In this document: positions 27,841 through 37,631 of the stretch, one piece after another
Numbering within the stretch: the first letter of the stretch is position 1
Layout: each line of letters opens with the position of its first letter
Origin: Melioribacter sp.
Lineage (GTDB): Bacteria; Bacteroidota; Ignavibacteria; Ignavibacteriales; Melioribacteraceae
DNA: 64,000 nucleotides
Reading direction: 5' to 3'
Assembly: GCA_026417975.1 (NCBI GenBank)
Contig: JAOACD010000006.1
Span: 1-64,000, forward strand
The notes under the pieces: generated by a model
The model's input: only the letters and a program-made list of their open reading frames with translations
What the model was told of the DNA's origin: nothing
The model's database searches: none
Position numbers and translations under genes: made by a program

Positions 27841-28521
27841 ATGGAACAAAATAATTTTTTAACGCTTGTTCCAATTTTTGCAGATTTACCTATCAACGAA
27901 TTAGAAAAAATTATTAAGATAGGAACCAAGAAAAAATACCATAAAAATGAGATCATATTAAAAGAAGACGAAGCTGGGACTGCATTGTTCGTAATCATCT
28001 CTGGTAAGGTCAAAGTCTCAAGAACAAGCTCGGATAATAAAGAGGTTATTCTAACAATTTTAACAGAAAGTGATTTTTTTGGAGAAATGGCAATCTTAGA
28101 TGGCCAAACACGCTCAGCTACAGTTACTGCACTCGAAGATACCGAGTTATTTATCATACAAAGGAATGACTTTTTGAATTTATTAAAAAATCATCCTGAA
28201 ATTTCAATTGTTTTATTGCAAGAGCTTACAAAAAGATTACGCGCAGCCGATGTAAAAATTAAAGCTCTCTCATTAAAAGATGCTGAAGGGAAGGTTGCAA
28301 CTGTGCTACTGCAACTTGCAGACGATATTGGAAAAATAAAACAAGGTAAAGTAGAACTTGATAATCTTCCTAATCAGCAAGACTTAGCTAACATGGCAGG
28401 TACTTCAAGAGAAACTATATCTCGTACTTTGCATGCATTTGCAAAAAAAGGTTTAATTGAAATAGACGGCTCAAAAATTCGTATTATTGACTATGAAAAA
28501 TTTAAGGAACTTTATAACTAA
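27841..28521 (+). CDS. Crp/Fnr-family transcription regulator, CRP-like
   Basis: DNA-binding regulator, 226 aa. The N-terminal cyclic-nucleotide-binding beta-roll has the phosphate-binding cassette GEMAILDGQTRSATV (about residues 81-95), matching the Glu, Arg and Ser that bind cAMP in Crp. No Fnr-type cysteine cluster is present, so an oxygen-sensing Fe-S role is unlikely. The C-terminal winged helix carries NQQDLANMAGTSRETISRTL (about 180-199), typical of the family. ATG at 27841 follows GGGGGTG. It shares an intergenic region with gap and overlaps the PHP gene by one base (TAATG). cAMP as ligand is inferred; a CHASE2 adenylate cyclase is encoded at 6969-9182. Confidence 0.9.
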   Translation: MEQNNFLTLVPIFADLPINELEKIIKIGTKKKYHKNEIILKEDEAGTALFVIISGKVKVSRTSSDNKEVILTILTESDFFGEMAILDGQTRSATVTALEDTELFIIQRNDFLNLLKNHPEISIVLLQELTKRLRAADVKIKALSLKDAEGKVATVLLQLADDIGKIKQGKVELDNLPNQQDLANMAGTSRETISRTLHAFAKKGLIEIDGSKIRIIDYEKFKELYN

Positions 28522-29351
28522 TGTCTCCAAAAGTTGACTTACATATTCACACTTCCTATTCTGATGGTGCTTACTCTCCTATCGAGATTATTGACAAAGC
28601 CTATGCTTCAGGCTTAAGCATAATAAGTATAACAGACCACGATAGTATTGATGGAATTAGAGATGCTATAATTTATGGTAAAGAAAAAGGAATAGAAGTA
28701 ATACCAGGTTTAGAATTAAGCACTGATATAGAAGATAAAGAAATGCATCTTTTAGCTTACTTCATTGACTACGAAAATGAAGAATTAAATAAATACCTTA
28801 AATTTTTTAGAGAAGAAAGGTTATATAGAGCTAAAAGAATCATTCAAAAGCTTAGAAATTTAGGACTCAACATAAAAATTGACGATGTACTCGATAGAGC
28901 AAAAAATTCGTCTATTGGAAGACCACATATTGCTTATACATTAGTTGATTTAGGACTAGTAAAAAGTTACGCAGAAGCTTTTGAAAAATATATTGGCGAC
29001 TATGGTCCCGCATATGAGAGAAAAATTCATATATCACCACAAAGTGCTCTGAAGCTAATTAATGAAGCAGGTGGCCTTTCTTTTATTGCACACCCAGGTT
29101 ATATGAAAGAATCAATACTTCTGAATATTATAAAATCAGGCATTGATGGAATTGAAGTTATACACCCAAGTCACGATGAAAACCAAATAAACTTCTACAG
29201 AGGTATTGTTAACCAATATTGCCTTCTCGAAACAGGAGGTTCTGATTTTCATGGAGGTAAAAAAAATGATGAGGGAAACTTGGGCAATTACTATATTTCA
29301 ATTAACCATGTCGATGCTATGAGAAAAATGCTTCTAAAAAATACTGCATAA
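28521..29351 (+). CDS. PHP-domain phosphoesterase (RNase AM / nucleoside-bisphosphate phosphatase type)
   Basis: Metal-dependent phosphoesterase, 276 aa, cytosolic. The four PHP motifs are present: DLHIHTSYSDG (residues 6-16), ISITDHDSIDG (about 35-45), IPGLELS with the metal-binding Glu, SFIAHPG, and GGSDFHG near the end. The layout matches the YciV/TrpH group, which removes phosphate from 3',5'-nucleoside bisphosphates and trims RNA 5' ends. The exact substrate is inferred from family. The start codon overlaps the stop of the Crp/Fnr gene by one base, so the two are translationally coupled. Confidence 0.87.
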   Translation: MSPKVDLHIHTSYSDGAYSPIEIIDKAYASGLSIISITDHDSIDGIRDAIIYGKEKGIEVIPGLELSTDIEDKEMHLLAYFIDYENEELNKYLKFFREERLYRAKRIIQKLRNLGLNIKIDDVLDRAKNSSIGRPHIAYTLVDLGLVKSYAEAFEKYIGDYGPAYERKIHISPQSALKLINEAGGLSFIAHPGYMKESILLNIIKSGIDGIEVIHPSHDENQINFYRGIVNQYCLLETGGSDFHGGKKNDEGNLGNYYISINHVDAMRKMLLKNTA

Positions 29352-29428
29352 TATTATTTCTTTTCATTCAGCAATATGATTAAAAATAGTAATTTTGCCT
29401 TTAATATATGAATCCTGTGAGGAAAATA

Positions 29429-31645
29429 ATGAAAAACATATTAATCATTGCACTTATAACTACAGTTTTTCCTACTAATATATTTGCACAAAGTATAGGT
29501 GAATGGAAAATTTATTCTGATATGAAAAAAATAAATGCATTAACTATTACAACAGATGGATTATGGGCAGCAACTTCTGGAGGTGCATTTAAATACAATT
29601 TTAACGAAAAAACATTTTTTACACTCACTAAAGCAAACAAATTCAATAGCCAAGCCCTTACTTCTGCAACAATTGATAATAATGGTAAAATCTGGTTCGG
29701 GACTTTCGAAGGTTATGTAATTGCATACAATCCCACAAATTATTATGTGAAAAACATAATTGACATTTATAAATCAGACAAACCACAAAAACAAATAAAT
29801 CACTTATTCGCAAAAAACGATACTATATTTGCTTCTACTGATTTTGGACTAGCACTGATTAATTCAAAAAATTTTTTCCTTTATGATACATTCATAAAAC
29901 TTGGGAATTTTCCTGCGGAATCAAGAGTAATAGCAGCTCTCAAAACATCTTTAATTTATGCTTGTACTAATTATGGCGTTGCTGTTCAAAAAGCGGGGGC
30001 CACAAATCTTTCTGCTCCTGAATCGTGGAATACTTACCTATTAGGAGCGGATATCAATGCTACTTTTATTAATAAAATTGTTTTCTGGAATAATAAAATA
30101 TTAATTGCTACAGATAATGGAATTTTTTCTTTAGAAAATAACAGATGGGATATTTTCTTATTACCAGGCTCAAATGTATTGGATATCTTTTCTGATAAAG
30201 ACAAATTACTAATTATTACTCTTAATGAAATCTATTCTTTCGAAAACAATAGTATAAAAAAAATTTTCGAAGACTTTACTAGGTCATTTAATTCAATAAC
30301 AGCAAAAGAAAATAAAATATATGTAGGTTCTAACAAAGGAATAATAGAACTATCTTCTGGTCTTGTAAATGAACTTTATCCTGAAGGTCCAGCTGGAAAT
30401 TTATTTATAAATCTGTCTGTAGACGGTAGCGGAAATCTCTGGGTTGCAACAGGAAAAGACGGCGCAGGAATAGGCTTTATGAAATTTGATGGAAACAAAT
30501 GGACTCTATACAACAAAGAAACTTACCCACAATTACCATCAAATGACTATTACAATGTCTATGCAGGTGCAGATAATACAATATATCTAGCAAATTGGGG
30601 AAAAGGAATTACAATTTTCAGAAATAACAATTTTGAAGTTTACAAAAAAGATAATAGTCCTCTAGTTGGTATTTCAAAAGATACTAATTTTATTGCTATT
30701 CCTGATATTAAAGTTGATTCAAAAGGAAATGTGTGGCTTTTAAATCTTTTGGCAGCAAATAAAAAATATATAAATGTTTTAACAAAAGACAAAAAATGGT
30801 ATAGTTATCTATTTACAAATCCTGCATTAACAGAAAGTGACGAAGTTATAAAATTTGTAATTGATCAATATGATACAAAATGGTTTTTCCTTTTTCAAGG
30901 AAGAAGAGGATTATATTACTTTAATGAAAACGGGACATTCGAAAATCTAAGCGACGATAAACAAGGTTACATAAGTTCAAATAATGGTCTAATTACAGAT
31001 GAAATAACAGCATTAGCTGTTGATAAAAGAGGTCAACTTTGGATTGGAACTACAAAAGGGATGAATTACATACCCGACCCATCTAATCCAAGGGTTTCTG
31101 ATATAACAATCCCTGCATTAAGAAATCAAAGCATTACATGTATTGCCATTGATGCCTTAGACCAAAAATGGGTTGGTACTAATAATGGAATTGTTGTTTT
31201 ATCTCCTGATGGTCTGCAACTTTTGTCTAACTACAATTCACAAAATAGCCCGCTACCCAGTAATGATATAAGGAGTATTGCTGTTGACGAATTAAATGGG
31301 AGAATTTATATAGGAACAGATTATGGACTTGCAATGATACAAACTAATGCTGCTAAACCATTAGAAAACTTCCAAGAAATTTTTATTTATCCTAATCCCT
31401 TCATTATTGATGGAAGTAATAATAATGTTACAATTGATGGACTAATTGCTAACACTGCAATAAAAATAATTGATGTAAACGGTAATTTAATTAAAAACAT
31501 AAAGACCCCAGGAGGACGAATAGCAACTTGGGACGGAAAAGATAATAATGGAAATTACGTCCAAAGTGGTATTTATTTAATAATTGCATATGATGAAGAG
31601 GCAAACAATGTTGCTTCTGGCAAAATAGCAATAATTAGAAAATAA
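29429..31645 (+). CDS. PorZ-like T9SS protein (beta-propeller with sorting domain)
   Basis: Exported protein of 738 aa resembling PorZ, the cell-surface part of the T9SS attachment complex with PorU and PorV. Signal peptide ending TNIFAQ, then SIGEWKIYSDMKKINALTIT, which fits the start of the PorZ propeller domain. Repeats of the two-component-regulator propeller type follow (GKIWFGTFEG, GNLWVATG, GQLWIGTTKGMNY, QKWVGTNNGIVVL), forming two predicted propellers. The last about 85 residues are a T9SS type A sorting domain (YPNPFIIDG, VDVNGNL-like turn, GNYVQSGIYLI). The ATG at 29429 has GAGG 6 nt upstream; the frame is open seven codons further up. Another propeller-containing surface protein is possible, so the PorZ name is tentative. 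Confidence 0.68.
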   Translation: MKNILIIALITTVFPTNIFAQSIGEWKIYSDMKKINALTITTDGLWAATSGGAFKYNFNEKTFFTLTKANKFNSQALTSATIDNNGKIWFGTFEGYVIAYNPTNYYVKNIIDIYKSDKPQKQINHLFAKNDTIFASTDFGLALINSKNFFLYDTFIKLGNFPAESRVIAALKTSLIYACTNYGVAVQKAGATNLSAPESWNTYLLGADINATFINKIVFWNNKILIATDNGIFSLENNRWDIFLLPGSNVLDIFSDKDKLLIITLNEIYSFENNSIKKIFEDFTRSFNSITAKENKIYVGSNKGIIELSSGLVNELYPEGPAGNLFINLSVDGSGNLWVATGKDGAGIGFMKFDGNKWTLYNKETYPQLPSNDYYNVYAGADNTIYLANWGKGITIFRNNNFEVYKKDNSPLVGISKDTNFIAIPDIKVDSKGNVWLLNLLAANKKYINVLTKDKKWYSYLFTNPALTESDEVIKFVIDQYDTKWFFLFQGRRGLYYFNENGTFENLSDDKQGYISSNNGLITDEITALAVDKRGQLWIGTTKGMNYIPDPSNPRVSDITIPALRNQSITCIAIDALDQKWVGTNNGIVVLSPDGLQLLSNYNSQNSPLPSNDIRSIAVDELNGRIYIGTDYGLAMIQTNAAKPLENFQEIFIYPNPFIIDGSNNNVTIDGLIANTAIKIIDVNGNLIKNIKTPGGRIATWDGKDNNGNYVQSGIYLIIAYDEEANNVASGKIAIIRK

Positions 31646-31646
31646 A

Positions 31647-33593
31647 ATGATAGAGATTAAAAATTTATCAATTCAGTTTACTGGTGAAAATTTATTTGAA
31701 AATGTTAATCTAAGAATAGACAAACATGATAAAATTGCATTAGTTGGAGCTAATGGTAAAGGGAAATCTACTTTCTTAAAATTAATTTATGGCATAGAGA
31801 AACCAGAAACTGGTGAAATAAAAAAACAGAAAGGCATCAGAATTGGCTACCTACCTCAAGAATTAATTTCATTCAAAACCAATAAAACACTTTTTGATGA
31901 AGTTAAATCATCTGTGCTAGACTTAAAAACAATTCATGAAAAAGAGCAGGAAATTTTAAACTCCTTAAGCAATAACAAAATAAGCGAAGAAGAAAAACTT
32001 GAATTTTTAAAACTATTAGGTGAACTACAACATAAAAAAGAGATTTCAGATTTTTACACTGCAGAATCAAAGATTAAAAAAGTATTAATAGGATTAGGAT
32101 TTGAAGAAAAAGACTTTTACAAACACATAAATGAATTTTCTGGTGGTTTGCAAATGCGTATACAACTAGCAAAGATTTTATTAAGTGAAAATGATTTAAT
32201 ATTATTAGATGAACCAACCAACCACCTCGATATTGAAACTCTAACTTGGTTAGAAGATTTCCTTGTTGAATTTAAAGGTGCTATAATTGTTGTATCTCAT
32301 GATAGGCATTTTATTAATAAAGTCACAAACAAAACATTGGAAATTTTTAATCATCAAATAAATTTTTTTCCAGGTACATACGAGCAATATTTAATATTCA
32401 AAAAACAGAGAGATAATCAATTAAGACAAATAGAAAAAAATAGAGAAAGAAAAATAAAAGAAATTGAACGCTTTATTGAAAGGTTTAGGTATAAGGCAAC
32501 TAAAGCTCGGCAAGTTCAAAGTAGAATAAAGATGCTTGAAAAACTTGAACCACTACAAATTTTAGACGAAGAAAAAAAAATAGATTTCAAATTCCCCGAA
32601 CCCTCTAGGAGTGGGATTATACCTATCGAGTTGAAAAATGTATCTAAATCGTATGGACATTTAAAAGTTTTAGAAAACATAAATATAAAAATTGAAAGAG
32701 GAGAAAAAATTGCAATTGTTGGACCAAATGGGTCTGGTAAAACTACACTTGCCAAAATATTAGCAGGAAAAATCAACAACTTTAGTGGTGAAATAATTTA
32801 TGGACACAATACTACGGTTTCTTACTATGAACAAGAAATAGCTGAAAATTTAAATCCAGAAATTGATCTAATAGATACACTTTCAGAAGTTAATGAAGAA
32901 TTAACTCCTGGACAAATAAGAACATTACTTGGAGCGTTTTTATTTTCTGGCGATGATGTTTTTAAGAAGGTTAAAGTTCTATCGGGTGGAGAGAAAAGTA
33001 GGCTTGCTCTAGCAAAATTACTATTAACCAAAAGTAATTTTATAATACTTGATGAACCAACAAACCATCTCGATTACTCATCAAAAGAAATATTGCAAAG
33101 TGCACTTATTAATTTCACCGGTACTTTAGTGATTGTATCGCACGATATCGATTTTTTAAAACCTATAGTGAATAAAGTATATGAAATACGAAATTGCAGT
33201 TTAAAAGTCTACTATGGTGGAATAGAATATTATCTTCAGAAAAAGAAAGATGAAAAAGAATCAATTAACAGAAATGAATTAGAATTAAATAGAATTACTA
33301 GAAAAGAACAAAAACGAATAGAAGCAGAATTAAGACAAAAAAAATATAACCAAACAAAAGAACTTAAGAAGCAATTACAAATTTGTGAAAACAATATTAT
33401 TAAATTGGAAAAAGAAAAAGCAGAAATTGAATTAGATTTAACAAAATTAGAAGTATTCAGTAATCCACTTATTGCTAAAGAAAAAAACTTAGAATATGAA
33501 AAAATAAAGATACAGCTAGAAACTGAGTATAATAATTGGACTGAGTTAATGAACAAAATAGAAGAGATTGAAAAAAAATTTGATATTAATTAA
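31647..33593 (+). CDS. ABC-F family ATPase
   Basis: Soluble ATP-binding-cassette protein of the ABC-F class, which acts on ribosomes (translation factor or drug-resistance type) rather than in transport. Two nucleotide-binding domains: Walker A GANGKGKST (about 33-41) and GPNGSGKTT (about 361-369), signatures FSGGLQMRIQ and LSGGEKSRLA, Walker B LLDEPTNHLD and ILDEPTNHLD. The linker between domains is charged and helical (RERKIKEIERFIERFRYKA), as expected of the P-site tRNA interaction motif. The C-terminal 100 residues are a Lys/Glu coiled coil, as in Uup. It starts one base after the PorZ-like gene's stop. 648 aa. Subfamily not resolved. Confidence 0.93.
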   Translation: MIEIKNLSIQFTGENLFENVNLRIDKHDKIALVGANGKGKSTFLKLIYGIEKPETGEIKKQKGIRIGYLPQELISFKTNKTLFDEVKSSVLDLKTIHEKEQEILNSLSNNKISEEEKLEFLKLLGELQHKKEISDFYTAESKIKKVLIGLGFEEKDFYKHINEFSGGLQMRIQLAKILLSENDLILLDEPTNHLDIETLTWLEDFLVEFKGAIIVVSHDRHFINKVTNKTLEIFNHQINFFPGTYEQYLIFKKQRDNQLRQIEKNRERKIKEIERFIERFRYKATKARQVQSRIKMLEKLEPLQILDEEKKIDFKFPEPSRSGIIPIELKNVSKSYGHLKVLENINIKIERGEKIAIVGPNGSGKTTLAKILAGKINNFSGEIIYGHNTTVSYYEQEIAENLNPEIDLIDTLSEVNEELTPGQIRTLLGAFLFSGDDVFKKVKVLSGGEKSRLALAKLLLTKSNFIILDEPTNHLDYSSKEILQSALINFTGTLVIVSHDIDFLKPIVNKVYEIRNCSLKVYYGGIEYYLQKKKDEKESINRNELELNRITRKEQKRIEAELRQKKYNQTKELKKQLQICENNIIKLEKEKAEIELDLTKLEVFSNPLIAKEKNLEYEKIKIQLETEYNNWTELMNKIEEIEKKFDIN

Positions 33594-33612
33594 TCATATT
33601 ATTAAAACTTAT

Positions 33613-34578
33613 TTAAGCAACAAACTCATTTGCTAATTCTACCCCACCATATAAAGGCGCATCATCACCTAGTTTTGTAGCTACTAATTTAACGTTTTTG
33701 CCACATTCAGGGAGTACTGCAGCATAAAAAGCTTCTATAATTAAAGGCATCATAAATTGTTGCATTGCCTCTATTACTCCTCCGCCTAAAACGATAGTAT
33801 CAAAATTTAGTAATGTAGTTAAACTCCCCAATACAGTCCCAATTGTAATCGATGCTTTTTTAACGTATTTAATAGTTAAAGGATCTCTACTTTCGATAGC
33901 ATTTGCAAGAGTTTTACTTTTAATAGTTTTATTATTCGAAATAAATTCTTTAAGAAGACTTTTCTTGCCCTTTTTTATTTCTTTTTTTATCGCTTTAACT
34001 ATTGCCGTCCTACTTGCAGATAATTCTAATGTTGTCAACGTAGATTTAGATGAAAAAGCTCCTTTTGAATTTACCTTAATATGACCAATCTCACCCGCAT
34101 AAAATGTTGAACCTCTATATAATTTACCATCAAAAAACAATGCAGCTCCTATTCCTGTCCCTATAAAAACAACTATCATATTCTCTACTTTATTATTCAA
34201 CTCAAATCTTTTAATTCCAAGCCCTGCTAAATTAACATCGTTCTCTATTAAAATTGGTGCTGATATAAATTTTGATAATTCTTCTTTAATATTAAAATCT
34301 TTTATAAGTAAATTTGGTGCATTACTAATTATGCCAGTAAATGGGTTAACTGTTCCAGGTACTCCAAGACATAGTGCTTTTATATTTTCCTCTGTTATTT
34401 TGTTTTCTTCAATTAAATGATAAAAGGAATTAACAATCAACTCAACTATTTTATTAGGACCTTCCTTAACTTCTGTTGCTACCTTTACCTTTGAAATAAT
34501 TTCTGCTTCAGAATTTATAAGAGAAGAAAGAATTTTAGTGCCGCCAAGATCAATTGAAACAATGAATTTTTTGCTCAT
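33613..34578 (-). CDS. ROK-family sugar kinase lacking the zinc cysteines
   Basis: Hexokinase-fold protein of the ROK family (glucokinase, N-acetylmannosamine kinase and others), 321 aa, without the DNA-binding domain of ROK repressors. Visible: SIDLGGTKILSSL phosphate motif (residues 6-18), IENDVNLAG with the catalytic Asp (about 105), GTGIGAAL, the GEIGHIKV histidine, and LGGGVI near the C-terminus. The usual CxCGxxGCxE zinc site after GEIGHI is replaced by a Ser/Thr-rich stretch ending TTLE, so no cysteine zinc cluster can form. ATG at 34578 follows GGAG. It is convergent with the ABC-F gene and divergent from bshC. Sugar substrate unknown. Confidence 0.88.
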   Translation of the reverse strand: MSKKFIVSIDLGGTKILSSLINSEAEIISKVKVATEVKEGPNKIVELIVNSFYHLIEENKITEENIKALCLGVPGTVNPFTGIISNAPNLLIKDFNIKEELSKFISAPILIENDVNLAGLGIKRFELNNKVENMIVVFIGTGIGAALFFDGKLYRGSTFYAGEIGHIKVNSKGAFSSKSTLTTLELSASRTAIVKAIKKEIKKGKKSLLKEFISNNKTIKSKTLANAIESRDPLTIKYVKKASITIGTVLGSLTTLLNFDTIVLGGGVIEAMQQFMMPLIIEAFYAAVLPECGKNVKLVATKLGDDAPLYGGVELANEFVA

Positions 34579-34728
34579 TTAATCTCCATTAACTTAACAA
34601 ATTTTAGTCTACCGAAAATTTTTATTAAATTTATTTTTAACTTGAAAGCATATTTATAATTATATTTTTATTTCAATTTTTTTATTTATAAAGCTAATTT
34701 ACAAATAACTAATTAATAGAGGAAATTC

Positions 34729-36354
34729 ATGTACATTAACTTTAGTGATATACCAGGGCAGCAAAATTTATTTTTAGATTACTTATACGAATTCGAAAAT
34801 GTAAAAAAATTTTATAACAAAAATTTTCGAGAGCAAGATTCTTACAAAGAATTATTCGATTCGCTAGAAAAGTATAATAGGAACCATCGTTCACAACTTG
34901 TAGACATTATTCGTAATCAGTATAAAGACATAAAAATATCAAAACAAACCGAAATTAATATAGAAGCTCTTAACTCGAAAAAAACATTTGCGGTTTGTAC
35001 TGGGCAGCAATTAGGTATTTTGGGTGGACCACTTTACACAATATACAAAACCATAACTGCAATAAAACTTTCTAATTACCTCAAAGAAAGATTCTACGAA
35101 TATCAGTTTGTCCCTATTTTTTGGCTTGAAGGCGACGACCACGATTTTGAAGAAGTAAGAAAAATTAACACCATAAATCAAAACAATGAATTAATTACAT
35201 TAAAATATTCTGATAATATCGAAGAAGAGCTAAATCGTGGATGCATAGGCAAACTAATTTTTACTGAAAACTTAGCTAATTTTTTTAACGAACTTGCAAC
35301 AAATTTAAGAGATACTGAATTTAAGCACTCTTTATTAGAAATGTTAAGTTCTATATATAAACCTGGGTTAAGTTTTCTCGAATCTTTTAAAAACCTAATG
35401 ATAAAAATATTTGATGACTATGGGTTAATAGTCCTTAATCCACTTGATACTGAAATCAAAAAACTATTAATACCAATTTTTTCTGAAGAAATTATTAATT
35501 ACAGAGACCATGCAAATTTACTTGTTGAAAGAAGTGCGGAACTAGAAGAAACTTATCATGCGCAAGTAAAAGTTAAGCCAATAAATTTATTTTACATAGA
35601 AAACAACGAGAGACTTTTATTAGAACCAGGTGACAATTGTTATAAATTAAAAGGGAAAAGAAAAAAATTTTCAAAAGAAGAACTACTTGAGCAATTAAAC
35701 TTATACCCAGAAAGATTTAGTCCAAACGTTTTATTAAGGCCAATTTGTCAAGACTATTTACTCCCCACTGCTTTTTATGTAGGAGGCCCCTCTGAAATTA
35801 GTTACTTTGCTCAGCTGTCTCCACTTTATGAAATCTATAATATTATACAACCTATAATCTATCCTCGAGCTTCTGCAACAATTGTAGAAAAAAACTTAAA
35901 ATCAATTTTGGAAAAATATTCTTTAGATTACACTAATTTATTTATTTCTGAAGAAGAGCTTATAACGAAAATTTTAGAAAAAAACTCTACAACCGATATC
36001 CAATCAATTTTTAATGAAACTAATTCAATAATTCAGAATGCTCTTTTTGCTTTAGGTGAAAAAATAAGTACAATTGATAAAACATTAATTGACTTGACAG
36101 GTAAAACAAGAACAAGAATAGAGGACACATTAAATTATCTAAAAAACAAAGCGCTTGAATTAGAAAAAAGTAAACATGAGATTACCATCCGCCAATTAAC
36201 AAAGGTAAGAAATATTCTTTATCCTAATAACAATCTTCAAGAAAGAGAATTAAACTTCATTTATTTTGCAAATAAGTATGGTTTTGATATTCTGAAATGG
36301 ATTTTTAACGAATTAACAATAAATAAATTTGAACATCAGATACTTGAATTATAA
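34729..36354 (+). CDS. bshC: BshC, putative cysteine ligase of bacillithiol synthesis
   Basis: Last step of bacillithiol biosynthesis: adds cysteine to glucosaminyl-malate. 541 aa, family length. Diagnostic segments: FAVCTGQQLGILGGPLYTIY (about residues 86-105), PIFWLEGDDHDFEEV (about 125-140), and PTAFYVGGPSEISYFAQL (about 344-361); the C-terminal third is a coiled coil, as in known structures. ATG at 34729 has GAGG 6 nt upstream. bshA and bshB are not in the window. The gene overlaps the convergent aroA by 19 bp. Bacillithiol or a methylated form is known from Bacteroidota and Chlorobi. Confidence 0.95.
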   Translation: MYINFSDIPGQQNLFLDYLYEFENVKKFYNKNFREQDSYKELFDSLEKYNRNHRSQLVDIIRNQYKDIKISKQTEINIEALNSKKTFAVCTGQQLGILGGPLYTIYKTITAIKLSNYLKERFYEYQFVPIFWLEGDDHDFEEVRKINTINQNNELITLKYSDNIEEELNRGCIGKLIFTENLANFFNELATNLRDTEFKHSLLEMLSSIYKPGLSFLESFKNLMIKIFDDYGLIVLNPLDTEIKKLLIPIFSEEIINYRDHANLLVERSAELEETYHAQVKVKPINLFYIENNERLLLEPGDNCYKLKGKRKKFSKEELLEQLNLYPERFSPNVLLRPICQDYLLPTAFYVGGPSEISYFAQLSPLYEIYNIIQPIIYPRASATIVEKNLKSILEKYSLDYTNLFISEEELITKILEKNSTTDIQSIFNETNSIIQNALFALGEKISTIDKTLIDLTGKTRTRIEDTLNYLKNKALELEKSKHEITIRQLTKVRNILYPNNNLQERELNFIYFANKYGFDILKWIFNELTINKFEHQILEL

Positions 36355-37631
36355 CCAAGAATTTTTAATTGATTTAAAAAATTAGGATTTGATACCGAAA
36401 CACATTCAAAATCTTTAATTATTCCCCCTTTTTCTAAGAGCATTGACAAAACTGCAAATGCCATTGCAATACGATGATCACCATAACTATCAAATATAGG
36501 CTCATTATTACTACTAATAGAACCATCGATTTCAAAACCGTCTTCGTATTCTGTCACATTTAATCCCACTATTTTAAGATTATTACAAATAGCTTTTATT
36601 CTATCTGATTCCTTAACTCTTAATTCTTTAGCATTTTTTATTCTAAACTTTCCTTTTGCAAAAATTCCAGCTATAGACAAAATTGGAATTTCATCTATAA
36701 TGTTAGGAATAATTTCATCTGGAATTTCTATATTTTCAAGTTGACTACTAAAAACTCTAATATTTCCTCTTTCTTCACCATTTTGAACAACTTTATCTTC
36801 AATTATAATCTTTGCTCCCATTGATTCCAAAATATCAATTATACCAGTTCTTGTTTCGTTAAGAGATACATTTTTAATAAGAATATTGGAGTTCTTTGTA
36901 AGCAACCCAAGAACAATAAAAAATGATGCTGTAGAAATATCAGAGGGGACTGTAATTTCAAAATTTACAGGATAATTTTTTCTTGAAGCATAAATAAGAG
37001 TTCCATTATTAGTTTTTTCTGTTTTAAGGTTCAATAATTTTTCTGTATGATTTCTAGTAGGAATAGTTTCTAAAAAAACAGATTCATCATCAATATGCAA
37101 TGCTGCTAAAATCATAGCACTTTTAACCTGTGCACTAGCAACCTTGAATTCATATTTAATTGAGTGAAGTTTTTCCGAAGGATTTATGACAAGTGGCAAA
37201 GTTCCTTTTTCTGATGCAAAAATGTTAGCTCCCATTAATCTAAGTGGTTCAACAATTCTGTTCATTGGCCTCTTCGATAATGATTCGTCTCCTGTAATTC
37301 TAGAATCAAAATCTTGTGCACACAAAATACCACTTAGTAACCTTGCTGTTGTACCTGAATTGCCCGCGTACAATTCATCAAGAGGTTTAGTAAATCCTTT
37401 ATAGCCCTTTCCATAAATTTTCAATAAATTATTTTCTTCTATTATATCTACACCAAGTTTTTTAAAACAAGAAATAGTAGATTTAACATCTTCAGCATTT
37501 GAGCAATTTTTAATAACAGATTCGCCTTCGGCCATCGAAGCAAACATAACTGCTCTATGAGAAATAGATTTATCTCCAGGTAACGATAATTCTCCTTTAA
37601 GAAATTCTGTATATTCAAAATTTTGGTTCAT
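36336..37631 (-). CDS. aroA: 3-phosphoshikimate 1-carboxyvinyltransferase (EPSP synthase)
   Basis: Shikimate pathway: joins PEP and shikimate-3-phosphate. 431 aa. GELSLPGDKSISHRAVMFAS at the start, YAGNSGTTARLLSGIL (phosphate-binding, about 87-102), SKRPMNRI, ASAQVKSAMILAAL, the DEIPILSIAG metal-free catalytic Asp, the ELRVKESDRI motif and GDHRIAMAFAV near the end. All catalytic residues are present. Its start codon overlaps the stop of trmH by 4 nt, and it closes a minus-strand run that starts with the YmdB-type gene. Convergent overlap with bshC. Confidence 0.97.
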   Translation of the reverse strand: MNQNFEYTEFLKGELSLPGDKSISHRAVMFASMAEGESVIKNCSNAEDVKSTISCFKKLGVDIIEENNLLKIYGKGYKGFTKPLDELYAGNSGTTARLLSGILCAQDFDSRITGDESLSKRPMNRIVEPLRLMGANIFASEKGTLPLVINPSEKLHSIKYEFKVASAQVKSAMILAALHIDDESVFLETIPTRNHTEKLLNLKTEKTNNGTLIYASRKNYPVNFEITVPSDISTASFFIVLGLLTKNSNILIKNVSLNETRTGIIDILESMGAKIIIEDKVVQNGEERGNIRVFSSQLENIEIPDEIIPNIIDEIPILSIAGIFAKGKFRIKNAKELRVKESDRIKAICNNLKIVGLNVTEYEDGFEIDGSISSNNEPIFDSYGDHRIAMAFAVLSMLLEKGGIIKDFECVSVSNPNFLNQLKILGYNSSI

